Shown here: piece after piece, positions 52,299-63,721 of the stretch
Position numbering within the stretch: position 1 is the stretch's first letter
Layout of the letters: every line of letters begins with the position of its first letter
NCBI RefSeq assembly: GCF_003144245.1
Contig: NW_020289985.1
Location: forward strand, 124,001-188,000
DNA length: 64,000 nucleotides
Reading direction: 5' to 3'
Source: Jaminaea rosea
Lineage: Eukaryota; Basidiomycota; Exobasidiomycetes; Microstromatales
Position numbers and translations under genes: made by a program
Notes under the pieces: model-generated
What the model was told of the DNA's origin: nothing
What the model saw: the letters and a program-made list of their open reading frames with translations, nothing else
Database searches by the model: none

Positions 52299-53793
52299 CT
52301 ACTTGCCTCCTTCGTTGCCCCTCTCGCCAACCAGTTTGCGCATGGCAGTCGATGCGAAGCTCTCAAAGAGGGTGCGATCTTTCCCATAGACCCATCTGAT
52401 GTGCAGCTGACAAGGATTGTACGCCCGCGCTTCGTCATCGTCCTTGCTACTCTCAACGCTGATGAGGACGCAGAGAGCGGGATCTGCTGATGATGAGGAT
52501 GTAGTGGATGCAGTGGCTCGAGATTTGTCGCTTTTGTCATCTGCTTTCTCTCTCATTGCGGCCCTCCGTGCTGCCCTCGTCCAGGAGGCCGTGTCGAACC
52601 GTACGAAGAGCGCGTCGTCTTCCTCTTCGCGCACCGTGACGGCGGGCAAAGATTTCAGAAAGTTGTGCATCTTGTCCATCGCCTCTGTTGCTCCCTTGCG
52701 GCTCGGCATTTCCTTCTTGATCGACGAAAGAGGCGGTGAGACCCCGGCTGGGTTGTTGATGCGCAGCAGCTCGTCAGGCAAGCGGTGCTGCGCCCACGAC
52801 CAGAGGACGATCCACCGCTTTGTTTGGCCCTGCGTGATACTCGTGAAGCCCCAATTCCGAACATTGCGCTGCTGGAGAAGGGCGTAAATCAGAGGCAGGC
52901 TGGACGCCTTCCCCAGCAGACTGCTGTACCAAATTGACGTTGAGGGAAGGGCGCAACTCTCCTCAATCATTCGAGTCACAAAAGCCACCTCCCCTCCCGC
53001 TGTATAGACCATCTCATTCGCCGAGCCAGAGCAGGCACCACGAGGGGGCAATTGTTTAGCCGCTGCCGCTCTGTCCATCTCTGCCAGGTCGGTGTAGAAG
53101 GGCGGGTTGCACATGGTCATGGCAAAGGGCTGTCCCGAGCCCGCCGTGGGGATAAGCGGAGCATCTGGAGAACGGTGAAGGAGCTTGATCCTCTCGGCGA
53201 GGTTGAGCGATCCCTCATTGTTGTGAGGATGCGCGACGACATGCTCAGCATTCTTGAGAGAGACGGCGTCAATGTCCGTGGCGGTGAAGGTCCAAGAGGG
53301 ATCCAAGGCACAGCCTAGAATAGGGTAGATGGCCGTTGCGCCGGTGCCTATGTCGAGGATACGCGTCGAGGGAGGCGAATCGCAGCGTGCTCTCTTCCTA
53401 GGTTGGATCTGCTCATCCCCACCTGGTTGCGTTGCGTACCGTGGCAACCCATCTGGGCCAATGGTGGCGTTGAGGACGTCTTGCACCCAGAGGAGATAGT
53501 CGAGTCGGTTGGGTACAGGAGGACAGAGTCGATCCTCGGGCTGTTGATGGACATGAATGCCCCAGTCCTGCTTCAGCACAGCCTGATTCAGCGCTCTGAG
53601 GGCCTCTGGATCCTGGAAGTTGATGCGGCCGTCTTGGAGATGCTGGGCAAAGGCAGGATGGGCATTGGCGAGGGCCTTGAAGTCTATGCCATCCTGACCG
53701 TATGGGTTGCGAGCTGCGAGCAGAGAGGTTCGTAATGATCAGCGGATGGCAGAGTGAGGAGCATGATGAGCTGGCTGCCTGCTCACGATGCAT
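52299..53793 (-). CDS. METTL16: METTL16-type RNA N6-adenine methyltransferase
   Basis: Two exons, 53793-53787 and 53713-52299, give 473 aa. METTL16 methylates an adenine in U6 snRNA and structured RNAs. The N-terminus MHPRNPYGQDGIDFKALANA parallels the human MHARNRY region. Then come INFQDPEALRALNQAVLKQD, the AdoMet-binding ILDIGTGATAIYPILG, the catalytic MCNPPFYTD, NEMVYTAGGEVAFVTRMIEE and QGQTKRWIVLWSW. The catalytic domain is complete and NPPF is intact. The C-terminal part (from about 330) is short, and the vertebrate RNA-binding region is not evident. Exon 1 holds only 7 coding bases (ATGCATC); no suitable ATG exists in exon 2 before the domain. The intron is 73 nt. Divergent from KAP95. 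Confidence 0.92.
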
Positions 53794-54325
53794 TGAGCCC
53801 CGCACGATGGCCTACTCCATCGAAAGTCTGGCGTTGCACCTCGTTGTTTCCGCGCTGACGTAGGCTCAGACCAGGTAGCTGGGCGTGCGGGCCGCGCGGT
53901 GCCTGTCGTCGCTGATTTTCGCAGCCGCCGCCCGCCCACACACCGTCGGCGGCTCCTGGCTTTGGCCTCGGCGAGTGTGCCTCGAGTCGAGGGGACGGCG
54001 AGCAGGCAGGCGGGCGGGCCAGAGACCAACACGAGGAAATCGCAGCCAACACTCTGACAACTCTTCCATCCATCCATCCCTCCGTCCGTCCGTCCGACAC
54101 TTCACAAAGGCCCAAAGTAGGCGATCACGACGACTGTCATCGCCAAGATTGGCCTGAGATAGACTCGTTGCGACCTACTACCCCTTTCCCACTTCATCGA
54201 TAGGCCAGAAATCCGTACGTGCCAGAGCGGCGCTGATAGCCCTTCGACACCTTTGCTCCAGCAGTGGCCTCACATACCCCCCCCCTTGCCATCCTCGTCC
54301 CGTCCGTATTTGCAGCACTCACAAC
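53794..54325. promoter_or_regulatory. Divergent region METTL16/KAP95 with tetranucleotide repeats
   Basis: 532 bp between divergent starts. CATC and CGTC tetranucleotide repeats lie at 54066-54096. A short C run precedes the KAP95 leader (about 54280-54287). No gene seen. Confidence 0.5.
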
Positions 54326-57183
54326 ATGAACGCAGCAGAGGTGCTGTCCAATACGCTGTCGCCGGGTAAGTATGCAGCCAGGCTATCAAGCCGAACCAAC
54401 CGCTCATCACCTACCCTCTTACCCGCATAGACGCCTCGGTCCGAGCGGCTGCGGAAAAGTCACTCGAGGATGCCTCCCGCGACAACTTCGTGAGCAAGTG
54501 GTCTCGAAACCAGCTCTTTGGGCACTTATTGACTCCCTGTCCCGCATCTCGCAGCCCGCGTACATGGACATGCTGGCCAATGAAATGGCAAATGATGCGA
54601 CCCAAGTCACCCTCCGAGTCGCAGCCGCCCTCGCCGTCAAGAATGCCCTTACAGCTCGCGAAAGCTTCCGTCAAGACGAGTTCAGTCAGAGATGGCTTGG
54701 TCTCCCAGAAGACGCTCGCAACAACACCAAGTCAAAGGCACTCTCAACATTGGGCACCGCGAATGAGGGGGTGGGGAGGAACTCGGCTCAGCTCGTCGCC
54801 GCAATTGCCGCCATCGAGTTGCCCGTTGGAGGTTGGAAGGAGCTCATCGGCCAATTGCTAGGAGCGATCAGGGATCAGACGAACGAGAGATTGAGGCAAT
54901 CGGCCTTGCAGGCAATTGGCTTCGTCTGCGAAACAGTCGTGAGTACCCGCCATGCCGGTCAGAGATACGAGAGGCGCCAACGACCTGACCTTACTTCTCA
55001 CGACCTTGATCTCATCCCAGAAATCTAACGTCCTCACCGCTCAATCAAACGAAATCCTCACAGCAGTCGTCCATGGTGCACGCAAGGAGGAGCCCTCACC
55101 CGCCGTGCAACTCGCAGCCATCCAAGCCCTTCTCAACTCGCTCGAATTCGTCGCAGAGAACTTTGAGAGGGAAGGAGAGCGCAACTACATCATGCAAGTC
55201 GTTTGTGAAGCCACTCAAAGCTCAGACGTCAACGTCAAGGTCTCGGCTTACGAGTGTCTCGTCAAGATCATGCAGCTCTACTACCACCAGATGCGCTACT
55301 ATATGGAGCAAGCCCTCTTCGGCTTGACGGTCCTTGGCATGAGGGATCCGGAGCAGCGTGTGGCCCTGCAAGCCGTCGAATTCTGGTCAACAGTGTGCGA
55401 GGAGGAGATCGAGCTGGCCATCGAGGCGGCAGAGTACACCGAATTCGGCGAGGAGCCCTACCGCCAATGCTACAACTTTGCGCGCATCGCCCTGGGCGAG
55501 ATCTCACCCGTCCTCATGGATCTGCTCAAGGTACAAGACGAAAACGACGATGAAGACGACTGGAATGTAGCAAAGGCAGCGGGAACCTGCATCGGACTTC
55601 TCGCCAACTGCGTGCAAGACGACATCGTGCCCATTGCCATCCCCTTTATCGAGCAGAACATCAAGAGCGCTGATTGGCAAAGTCGCGACGCCGCAGTCCT
55701 CTGCTTCGGCTCGGTCCTCGATGGGCCCGATGCCACCAAACTCACGCCGCTCGTTGAGCAGGCTCTGCCCACCGTCATCACCATGCTTCAAGACAGCAGC
55801 GTCGCAGTCAAGGACAGTGCTGCATGGACTCTTGGCCGTATCACCGATCTCCTGGCAAAGACCATCTCGACCGAGACACACCTCAACAGCCTCGTCTCTG
55901 CCCTCGTCACCAGCCTGCAAGACGAGGCTCGCATCTCGTGCAATTGCTCGTGGGCTCTGACTCGCCTGGTGAGCGAATTCGGCGGTCGCTCCATCATCGC
56001 AGAAGAGCAGGCCAACCCGCCGGAGCGAGCAGACGATGGCTTCCTGCAGGCGGCGCCCATCTCCCCCTTCTTCGAGGGCATCACAACGGCTTTGCTGCAG
56101 ATCGCGTCGCGCCCGACCAACGAGAGCAACTCGCGTAGTGCAGCCTTTGAAGCCATCGGCGCCGCTGTAGACCAGGCGCCGAGGGACTGCCTGACCCACG
56201 TGAGCAACATCGTTCTACAGCTGCTTGAGCGTCAGGAGGGACTGAATGGTATGGCGGATCAGCTCGTGGGGATGGACGACATCAACAACTGGGTAGAGAT
56301 GCAGGCCTCCATCTCCGGTGTCGTAAGCGCTGCGCTGCGTCGTCTGGGCAAGGAAATTCTCCCACTTGGCGACCGCATCATGACAAATCTCCTCACCCTC
56401 ATCCAGCATGGCACCAAGCTCCCCGCTGTGCTCGAAGACGCCTTCCTGGCCGTTGGATCCGTGGTGCAGGCCTTTGAGGGCGACTTTGAAAAGTACCTCG
56501 ACGCCTTCCTGCCTTTCCTGGTCTCGGCCATCGGCAACCACGAGGCAACGCAGCTCTGCTCCGTAGCTGTGGGCGTGGTGGGCGACTTGAGCAACGGTCT
56601 GGGCGAGGGTATCGCAAAGCACGCGCAGCAGCTCATGACTGCCCTCTTCGAGGGTCTGCAGAGCAGCACGATCCATCGCGATGTGAAACCGACAATTCTG
56701 CGCACTTTCGGTGACGTCGCCCTCGCCACCGGCGCGCAGTTCGAGCCCTACTTGGGCACGACGATGGCTGTTCTTGGCCAAGCTGGCTCAACAACTGCTC
56801 CGCAAGACGACTACGCCATGATCGACTACGTCAACTATCTCCGCGAGGCAGTCGCCGAGGCCTTCGTTGGCGTGGTTGCCGGCCTCAAGAGTGGCAACAG
56901 GACCGACCTCCTCCAGCCGTACGTGGAGCTCATGCTCGGCTTCCTCAGCTATGTCTCGCAGTACAACGTTGAGCGAACAGAGGCACTCCTGCGTGCTTCT
57001 CTGGGCTTGTTGGGTGATGTGGCGTCAACTTTCCCAGGAGGCCAACTGAAGGGGGCCTTGGAGCAGCCGGCGATGGCCGAATTGATCAAGGCGGGGAGAA
57101 GCAGATCCTGCGAGATCGAGACGAGGAAGTTGGCGGCGTACGCGAGGGAGGAGGTCAAGAAGGCGACCGTGGCAGCGGCCTGA
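54326..57183 (+). CDS. KAP95: Importin beta-1 (karyopherin Kap95)
   Basis: Four exons, 54326-54365, 54431-54489, 54555-54938 and 55021-57183, give 881 aa. Importin beta carries cargo, directly or via importin alpha, through nuclear pores and releases it on RanGTP binding. The sequence is a run of HEAT helices from end to end: VRAAAEKSLEDASRDNF, PAYMDMLANEMAND and TLRVAAALAVKNALTARE near the N-terminus. The acidic loop DENDDEDDWNVAKAAGTCI is a hallmark of importin beta-1. Later helices include LIQHGTKLPAVLEDAFLAVG and KPTILRTFGDVALATG. Length matches the family (~860-880). The first three introns (65, 65, 82 nt) break the N-terminal HEAT repeats; the rest is one exon. Confidence 0.95.
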
Positions 57184-58839
57184 GCCAAAGCCCGAGCTTG
57201 AGCTGAGCACGAGGGCCAGCCGCATGCCCGCTCTCGATCATACCATAGCCCACGCCTTGCGCACGCCACGCCACGCCACGCCACACCGATCATCATTTCG
57301 CCTTCCTTCGACCCAAGCCGTTCGTTAGTTAGCCTAGACCCTTTGTCCTTGCCCGCCCTTGCGCTCGCGTCGGCACGTCCTAGTAGTCCCCTCTGTTCAC
57401 ATTTCAATGTCTTCCCCTCTCACTACCAAGCATGTAACGCCTCCCTCTCCTCCTCATCATCACCATCATCACTAAGCGCAACTTTTCCTGCTTTCCTCGA
57501 ACGCGGTAGCTCGTTCCAGTGTCATCCCTCATTTCATCGCAAAGCAAGCCGAGCAGGCGATCCGAAGGGAATGCCTGATTTGAGTTTGGTAGCGTTCACG
57601 CGACATCTCTCTCCCCAACCACCCCGCAATTACAGTCACGAAGCGAGACAGTCGGCGCACGGCCGTTCGAAGACACCCGTAGCGAGCGAAGCCGGCCAGG
57701 AGGGAGAGCTTCTGCCCGAGGGCGGAGCGGCCCACACACACAGGCGCGGGCACAAGGGTCCAGACAGACGGACCACAGACGTGGACGTGGTGTGGATGTG
57801 GCTGGCTGAAAGCGGGCGGGAGGGCGACTCCGCTCAGCAGGCTCAGCTTTTCGACTTCAGCAACCGCGAGGGCGATGTCACAAGAGGGGCTAGCTCGCGC
57901 AAGGTCCCGAAGAACGTCGAAGGCTTAGCTGATCGGAGGAGCTCACACATCAGTGTGCCTCGTCCTCGCCGTAGTTAGTGATCGTGTGTCATGGCGACGG
58001 GCAGCCCAAGCGGGTGCGGACGACGGGAGAGTGGCGGCAGAAGAGGGCCTGAGGCTGGCTGCACCTCGCATTTTGCTTTTCGCCCGGCCCGGTCGACATC
58101 GGTCCTTTGACAGAGGTGCAATTTGGCTTTCGGGCCACTACCACCCTACTACGACAGACGGAATCGCCTTGCCGCTGCTCGCGCTGCATAACTCGAAGTG
58201 AGATCGGCCCTCTATTCGAATGTGGCTCAGCGAAGGAGAGCAAAGTGTGGTCAGGCAAAGAACTGAGCGCTTCGATGGACCCACGGACTGACGTTGCCGT
58301 ACGCGCGAGAGTAGTGTGCTGGAGTGCGAGCCACCATTGAACGTCGTGCATGGTGAGGGATGGCTCCCTCGGTCTATTGCGATCCGGTTGTAGGCGGTTG
58401 CGGGAGCCGGTCAGCTGAAGGTGTCTGCGAGTCTGCCCTTGTTCAAATGCATTTTCTCTTATATTATCACCTCCTTGAAGCAACCGCAGACGCTCGCTCA
58501 AGCCGTTGTCCTCGCTCTCGCCCTCGCTCTCGCCCTCGCCCTCTTGCTCTTGCTCTTGCTCTTGCTCTCAAGCTGCCCTTACTATCACGGGACCTCGATC
58601 CCCCCACCTGGACCCTCATCTCTTCCTCTTGACAAGCCCGCTCCCGTGCGGCCTCAGCTCCGCCCAATCAGCCTCACTGCTCCTCGCCTTCATCGCTTGA
58701 ACACTCTTCGTAAACGCAAGGAGCCTTCTCTCAAGATCTCACGCAAACACATCTACTTGGCGTCAGGCAGTCGGTCGTCTCCCTCGGCGTCAGAGGCGAG
58801 GCTTGTCCGGGCCGAGAGGAGCGTAGAGAGGGTTGAGAA
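57184..58839. other. Gene-poor stretch with simple repeats
   Basis: 1.66 kb between KAP95 and the 783-residue orphan. A CACGC pentamer repeat is at 57262-57284 and a CTCGCC/CTCTTG hexamer-like repeat at 58511-58568. A frame of 143 codons covers 58421-58852 but lacks an ATG and encodes Leu/Ala repeats; it overlaps the next start. A short upstream reading frame starts at 58448. I read the last ~400 bp as promoter and leader. Confidence 0.5.
58511..58568. repeat. Pyrimidine-rich hexamer repeat
   Basis: Alternating CTCGCT/CTCGCC units grade into CTCTTG units over 58 bp. The repeat lies in the putative leader of the downstream orphan gene. Confidence 0.8.
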
Positions 58840-61191
58840 ATGGCTCAAGTGATGCAGCCTCGTCCTCATCCGCCTCTTCCCGCCCACTCCGCCGCCGCCG
58901 CCGCCGCCGCCGCCGATGCTGCAGCAGCTGCTCTCCACTCACACACCTCGCCCTCGGCAGCAGCAGCAGCAGCAGCGAAGGGAGCGGGTTCATCCGCTTC
59001 ATCCCCTGTGATCACAGCTGGTGGTGATGCTGCTTCACCTCCAACCTACTCTTCACCTCTGAGCTACCGATCCTTCTTCTCTTCCTTTTTCCAGCCTGCG
59101 TCGATATCCTCGTCGCCGTCTGCGTTACCACTCTCCTCGACTCGGGATAGGACGCACGACGTCGCTGAGAACGCAGCAGCATCACCAGCAGCCGCCCCTC
59201 CAAGCCCTCACCCTCATGTCAGGTGGGTGTCTGAGCCTGTACCGATGAGCGTATCTTCCGAAGACGAGGCTGTCTCGCCCACTCGAGCGGTTCAATCCAC
59301 CTCCCCCGGCAGAGATGCATATTCTCAATCGCCAAAGGCAACGAGCGACCATGATGGTAACCGCAGCGAAGTGGGCGCGAGTGGTAGTGGATTCCTGCAC
59401 TCGGAGGACAAGCGCACAAAAAGGAAGCGCAAACCTTCGCCGCCTGAACTCCTCGTCATTGTCCGACCACCGCCTGCTAGTAAGGATCGCAACCCCCTAA
59501 ATCTGCAGATTCAGCTTGTCCTCCCGCAAGCTCCTCCTGCGCAGAGTAACGGTCGGACATCAGGAGAATCGAGCAGGGATACCGCGTCCAATGCAGGTGG
59601 CAGAGGAGCAGATCAGCTCAGAAGACGCAACTCGTCGAGCTCGACGAGATCTGGTAGATCAGAAGTGACGACGGCCTCGTCATCGAGCTATGGAGGAGGT
59701 GGGAGCAGCGCGAGGCGAGTCACCCCGCTATACAACCTCTCGATCCACTCGATTCTCCCTACGACAATCTCTGACGCAGGTACCGACCAACGCGTGGCCA
59801 AATACAGCAAAAAGGGCGTAGAGATCGACGGCTTCGGTGTGCTAGAACCATCCGAGCTCCTTCATGGCATCAACGACCTCGCGAGCCTCGAGGCCACGGG
59901 CGTCATCCCTGTCGCATCCCCGGGCGTCGTCTCCCCCAGCAGAGGCAGCACAGACGGCGAGCCCACGAGCGATCCAGGTGTGGTATCTGCTGGAGTAGAG
60001 CCACCCACCAGCTTCGACTCAATGACACCTGAAGCTCAATCGCCCGACGGCCACCTTGGTGCCAAGTTCATGCGTCGCTTTAAGGGCTTGAGCTTGAATC
60101 TAGGCAGAAACGAAGGAGGAGGCGGTCCAGCAGCGTCGATCGCAGCAGCTTCGACCGCCGCAGCTTCAGCCAAGCCAAGCTTCACCTCCTTCTTGTCCAA
60201 CTTGAGCAATGGACCGAAAGTGCCCCGATCAGCAACAGTAGCTGGGCCAGAAGCGGCTGCTGCCCTCTCGCCATCACGCCCGCTCTCGTCTGCTGGCCTC
60301 ACCATCGCGACAGCTGGGCCGAACCACCACCAAAATGGAAGCGGCAACGACGTCACACAAATGGTCCCGGGTGCAGGGCTAAGTGAGTCTGGTCGAAGGA
60401 CGCAGGGCTACTACTGGACGGTGAAGCGGTACAATCGCCGTGTGACGGACAGTAACGGTCAGCCACCGCGTATGACCCTAGGATCCGACGGACAGAATCC
60501 GGTCCTCAAGAACGTATGGAGACGCTTCAATTCAGTGAATCGTTTGGGTGGAGAGGAAAAGCATCCGCATCCTTCTGACATTCCGGTGCGGTTCGAGTGG
60601 ACTCGGGAGAGCAGATCGCACAACAACAGTTCGGCTGCGGCAGTGCCCGTGATGGACGCGGCGGGCAAGCGGCTCAGTACAGGGTCCATGTCGCTTTCGC
60701 CGACGATGGATCAGCGAGTGGGTAGGCGGGCCAGTCTACGACCGCCGACGGGACGCAAGACGTCTTCGTCACAGGGCCATGGTCACTCAGTCAGTCGTAA
60801 CGGTCGATCGCAGAGTAGCTCTGCGCGCGTCTCGCTCGACCAAAATGGCGGCGGCGAATCAGCGATCGACGACTACGAAGGCGATGACGATGGCAATGCT
60901 TCTGACCCGGAGGACTCTGAAACTCCCTGGTCATGTCACCTCGTCCTCGGCGCATCCACTCGCATCCCCATCGGGACTCTCTCCCCAGCACCGCACCACC
61001 CCAAACTCGTAGCGCAGCTGGCGGTGCCCTTCCCGCTACCCGACTTGTCGCAGACTGGGCTCGGGGCTGATGGGGCAGGCCTGACGAGGGAGGAGATCAA
61101 GGACGTCATCTGCGTGACGTGCCTACATCTCATCATCAGGGAGAGCTTCGGTGGACTGGGTCGAGTGAGGAGGAGGGGCGATCGTGTCTGA
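58840..61191 (+). CDS. Large hypothetical protein with four ordered blocks
   Basis: A single exon of 783 aa, not recognised. The N-terminal 190 residues are low complexity, with an Ala run from eight GCC codons (58891-58915). Four blocks then look structured: ~197-230 (PPELLVIVRPPP, LQIQLVLPQAPP), ~292-340 (RVTPLYNLSIHSILPTTI, GVEIDGFGVLEPSELL), ~522-590 (GYYWTVKRYNRR, VWRRFNSVNR, IPVRFEWTRE) and ~695-774 (PWSCHLVLGASTRIPIGTLS, VICVTCLHLIIRESFGGLG). The blocks are rich in aromatic and hydrophobic residues and separated by Ser/Gly/Pro linkers. No signal peptide or membrane segment is seen. The long open frame and block pattern support a real gene. Function unknown. Confidence 0.75.
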   Translation: MAQVMQPRPHPPLPAHSAAAAAAAADAAAAALHSHTSPSAAAAAAAKGAGSSASSPVITAGGDAASPPTYSSPLSYRSFFSSFFQPASISSSPSALPLSSTRDRTHDVAENAAASPAAAPPSPHPHVRWVSEPVPMSVSSEDEAVSPTRAVQSTSPGRDAYSQSPKATSDHDGNRSEVGASGSGFLHSEDKRTKRKRKPSPPELLVIVRPPPASKDRNPLNLQIQLVLPQAPPAQSNGRTSGESSRDTASNAGGRGADQLRRRNSSSSTRSGRSEVTTASSSSYGGGGSSARRVTPLYNLSIHSILPTTISDAGTDQRVAKYSKKGVEIDGFGVLEPSELLHGINDLASLEATGVIPVASPGVVSPSRGSTDGEPTSDPGVVSAGVEPPTSFDSMTPEAQSPDGHLGAKFMRRFKGLSLNLGRNEGGGGPAASIAAASTAAASAKPSFTSFLSNLSNGPKVPRSATVAGPEAAAALSPSRPLSSAGLTIATAGPNHHQNGSGNDVTQMVPGAGLSESGRRTQGYYWTVKRYNRRVTDSNGQPPRMTLGSDGQNPVLKNVWRRFNSVNRLGGEEKHPHPSDIPVRFEWTRESRSHNNSSAAAVPVMDAAGKRLSTGSMSLSPTMDQRVGRRASLRPPTGRKTSSSQGHGHSVSRNGRSQSSSARVSLDQNGGGESAIDDYEGDDDGNASDPEDSETPWSCHLVLGASTRIPIGTLSPAPHHPKLVAQLAVPFPLPDLSQTGLGADGAGLTREEIKDVICVTCLHLIIRESFGGLGRVRRRGDRV

Positions 61192-62469
61192 GGCTAATGA
61201 CGGGGCAGCGCAGCATAGCATACATGTTTGGCAAGAATCGGGACAGCTCGCTATATCATCATTACGTCGCATCATCTACCCCTGACCATCTTTCGATCAC
61301 TTTGCCTTCGTCCCGCTTCTTTATTTCTCTCGTGAGCAGATAGCTCCAAGCACAAGCCTCGTTGTAATGAAGTCCACTCCATCACTTGAAGTACCATATT
61401 GCGCCTTGGTGTGTCCTCTGCAACCTCCCGTGGCCTCCGCTGCCGGCACCCTCGGGACATCGATGACGTGTGCTTGCGACGCCACAGACGCACGCCTCTG
61501 TACATCTAACGTGAGGGCGCGAGTGACGATGGCTGGAGGGATTCAAGTTGTACCGACTAGGTGAAGACGTTAGGCTATGCCTTTTTTCCTTTCATGCCCA
61601 AGATCTCGGGCCTGGAAGCCGCCCTCATTGAGGTGACCTTCGGAGGTATTTGCCTTTTTTGGGTTGGCAGCCAGCCCAGGCTCTCCGAATGGTAGCGTTG
61701 CGCATCGCGAATCCTTTTGTTTCATCGCCGCTGAGCCCCCGCCCCCCTCGTTGGTGCAGCGGCAGCGGGCGAAGGAAGGAAGGTCTGCTGCTCTTTGGGT
61801 GGCTGAGGCTGCCTGGACGCTTGCGTTGCGTTGCCGCCTTGGCCGAGTGGCCGCGCAAGCCTCCTCTCGCCGCCGCTAGCTTGCTTGAGCCGCCCTCCCG
61901 CCCTCCCGTCCGCCTGCCTGCCTGCCTGTGTGCCTCGCCTGGCGTCCGTCAGCAAGCCAGAGCAAGAGCGAGCGGTGCGACGAGACGAGACGAGACGGAC
62001 GAGACGACCCTTGATCGATGATACAACCACCCTTGCGACGCATCCCTTTCGTCTACTTTGCCCACGACCTACCACGCCAACAACACCGCCAACGACCTCT
62101 CGCTCCTCCTCTCTTCCCCCCTGTCGCTATTGGCACGTAGCTGCCGCTACCGATACTTTCTACAACCACTGCTTCTTCCTCGTCCCCCTGCCCCCTTCTC
62201 ACCACCCCACCTCTCAATCCTCAAAGCACCGCTTCATTCGCACGCACGCACGCACATACATACATACGCACGCTGCTCATACCTGCTTGTGCTCGGCGCT
62301 CGACTTCGCTGTTAGCCATCACTGCACCCACTCTTCCTCCTCATTCATCTCCCCCAGCAGCCACGCCATCTGCGGCCAAGCATATATCACACACGCGACG
62401 CTGTGATTCGCCTTGAAGTCCCCTTGCCCTGCCTCATTCATCCTCCTCCTTTCACGAACTTGACCCATC
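61192..62469. promoter_or_regulatory. HOG1 upstream region
   Basis: 1.28 kb without a supportable gene. It carries CGAGA repeats at 61981-61995, a CGCA/CATA tetranucleotide run at about 62238-62272, and a long pyrimidine-rich stretch (62080-62230) typical of fungal promoters and leaders before the HOG1 start. Overlapping frames in 61831-62406 look like composition artefacts. Confidence 0.5.
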
Positions 62470-63721
62470 ATGGCCGACTTTGTCCGCCTCTCCATCTTCG
62501 GCACCGTCTTTGAGGTGACGACGCGCTACGTGGACCTCCAGCCCGTTGGCATGGGCGCATTTGGCCTTGTCTGCTCGGCAAAGGACCAATTGACGTCGAC
62601 GTCGGTCGCTGTCAAGAAGATCATGAAGCCCTTTAGCACCCCCGTCCTCAGCAAGAGGACGTACCGCGAGCTTAAGCTGCTCAAGCATATCAGGCATGAG
62701 AATGTGAGGCCAGAAAAGCAGAGGAGCTAACAAGGTCGTCATTCTTTGCTGATCGCCTTCCTCCTTACCCTGCGCCCGCAGATCATCAGCCTGTCGGACA
62801 TCTTCATCTCCCCGCTCGAGGACATCTACTTCGTCACCGAGCTGCTCGGTACCGACCTCCATCGCCTCCTCACCTCTCGCCCGCTAGAGAAGCAGTTCAT
62901 CCAGTACTTCCTCTACCAGATCCTCCGCGGTCTCAAGTACGTCCACTCGGCCGGCGTCGTCCACCGTGATCTCAAGCCCTCGAACATTCTCGTCAATGAG
63001 AACTGCGACTTGAAGATTTGCGATTTCGGTCTCGCTCGAATTCAGGATCCGCAGATGACGGGTTACGTGTCGACGAGGTATTACCGTGCGCCAGAGATCA
63101 TGTTGACATGGCAGAAGTACGATGTAGCAGGTGAGTACTGCGGGCGAGGATGCGAATTCGCCTTCCCTCGCACATGCTGATTGATCTCCATCCTACTTCT
63201 CGCCGCCCGCAGTCGACGTCTGGTCTACTGGCTGCATCTTTGCAGAGATGCTCGAAGGCAAGCCCCTCTTCCCTGGCAAGGATCATGTCAACCAATTCTC
63301 CATCATCACCGAGCTCCTCGGCACACCTCCAGACGATGTCATCAAGACGATCTGCTCCGAGAACACCCTACGCTTCGTCCAATCGCTTCCCAAGCGGGAG
63401 CGTGTCCCCTTCTCTCAAAAGTTCAAGAACCAGGACCCACTGGCTCTGGACCTGCTCGAGAAGATGTTGGTCTTTGACCCGCGTACCAGAATCACGGCCG
63501 CCGAAGCGCTCGCGCACCCGTATCTGGCGCCTTACCATGACCCGACGGATGAGCCAGAGGCGGAGGAGGCCTTCGACTGGTCATTCAATGATGCGGATCT
63601 GCCCGTTGACACCTGGAAGGTCATGATGTACTCTGAGATCTTGGACTTCCACAACATTGAGAATGGCAACGGGGAGCAGCAGCAGAGCGAGGGCCCTGTG
63701 CCGCCAGTGGCTCCCAAATAG
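62470..63721 (+). CDS. HOG1: Stress-activated MAP kinase Hog1 (p38 family)
   Basis: Three exons, 62470-62703, 62782-63130 and 63213-63721, give 363 aa. Hog1 is the terminal kinase of the high-osmolarity pathway; it moves to the nucleus and drives glycerol and stress genes after Pbs2 activates it. Seen: [20 protein letters not shown], the glycine loop VGMGAFGLV, the ATP-binding Lys in VAVKK (49), HRDLKPSN with catalytic Asp141, DFG (Asp159) and the activation motif Thr171-Gly-Tyr173 that separates p38/Hog1 from Fus3/Slt2-type kinases (TEY). The docking segment [19 protein letters not shown] is typical of Hog1. The C-terminal tail is short. Introns are 78 and 82 nt. The start sits in a CATCATGG context. 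Confidence 0.97.

Noticed and set aside
55504-56199. Minus-strand frame (231 codons) opposite KAP95
   Set aside because: Antisense shadow of HEAT-repeat codons with no supporting features.
58421-58852. Open frame before the orphan gene encoding Leu/Ala repeats
   Set aside because: It has no ATG, is driven by a pyrimidine repeat, and overlaps the start of a better-supported gene in another frame.
61831-61880. GGCCGAGTGG string resembling the A box of a Leu or Ser tRNA
   Set aside because: No B box (GGTTCGAAT-like) at the right distance and no cloverleaf could be drawn.
7556-63721. A biosynthetic or defence gene cluster
   Set aside because: The genes belong to unrelated core pathways and lack the co-oriented enzyme sets expected of such clusters.
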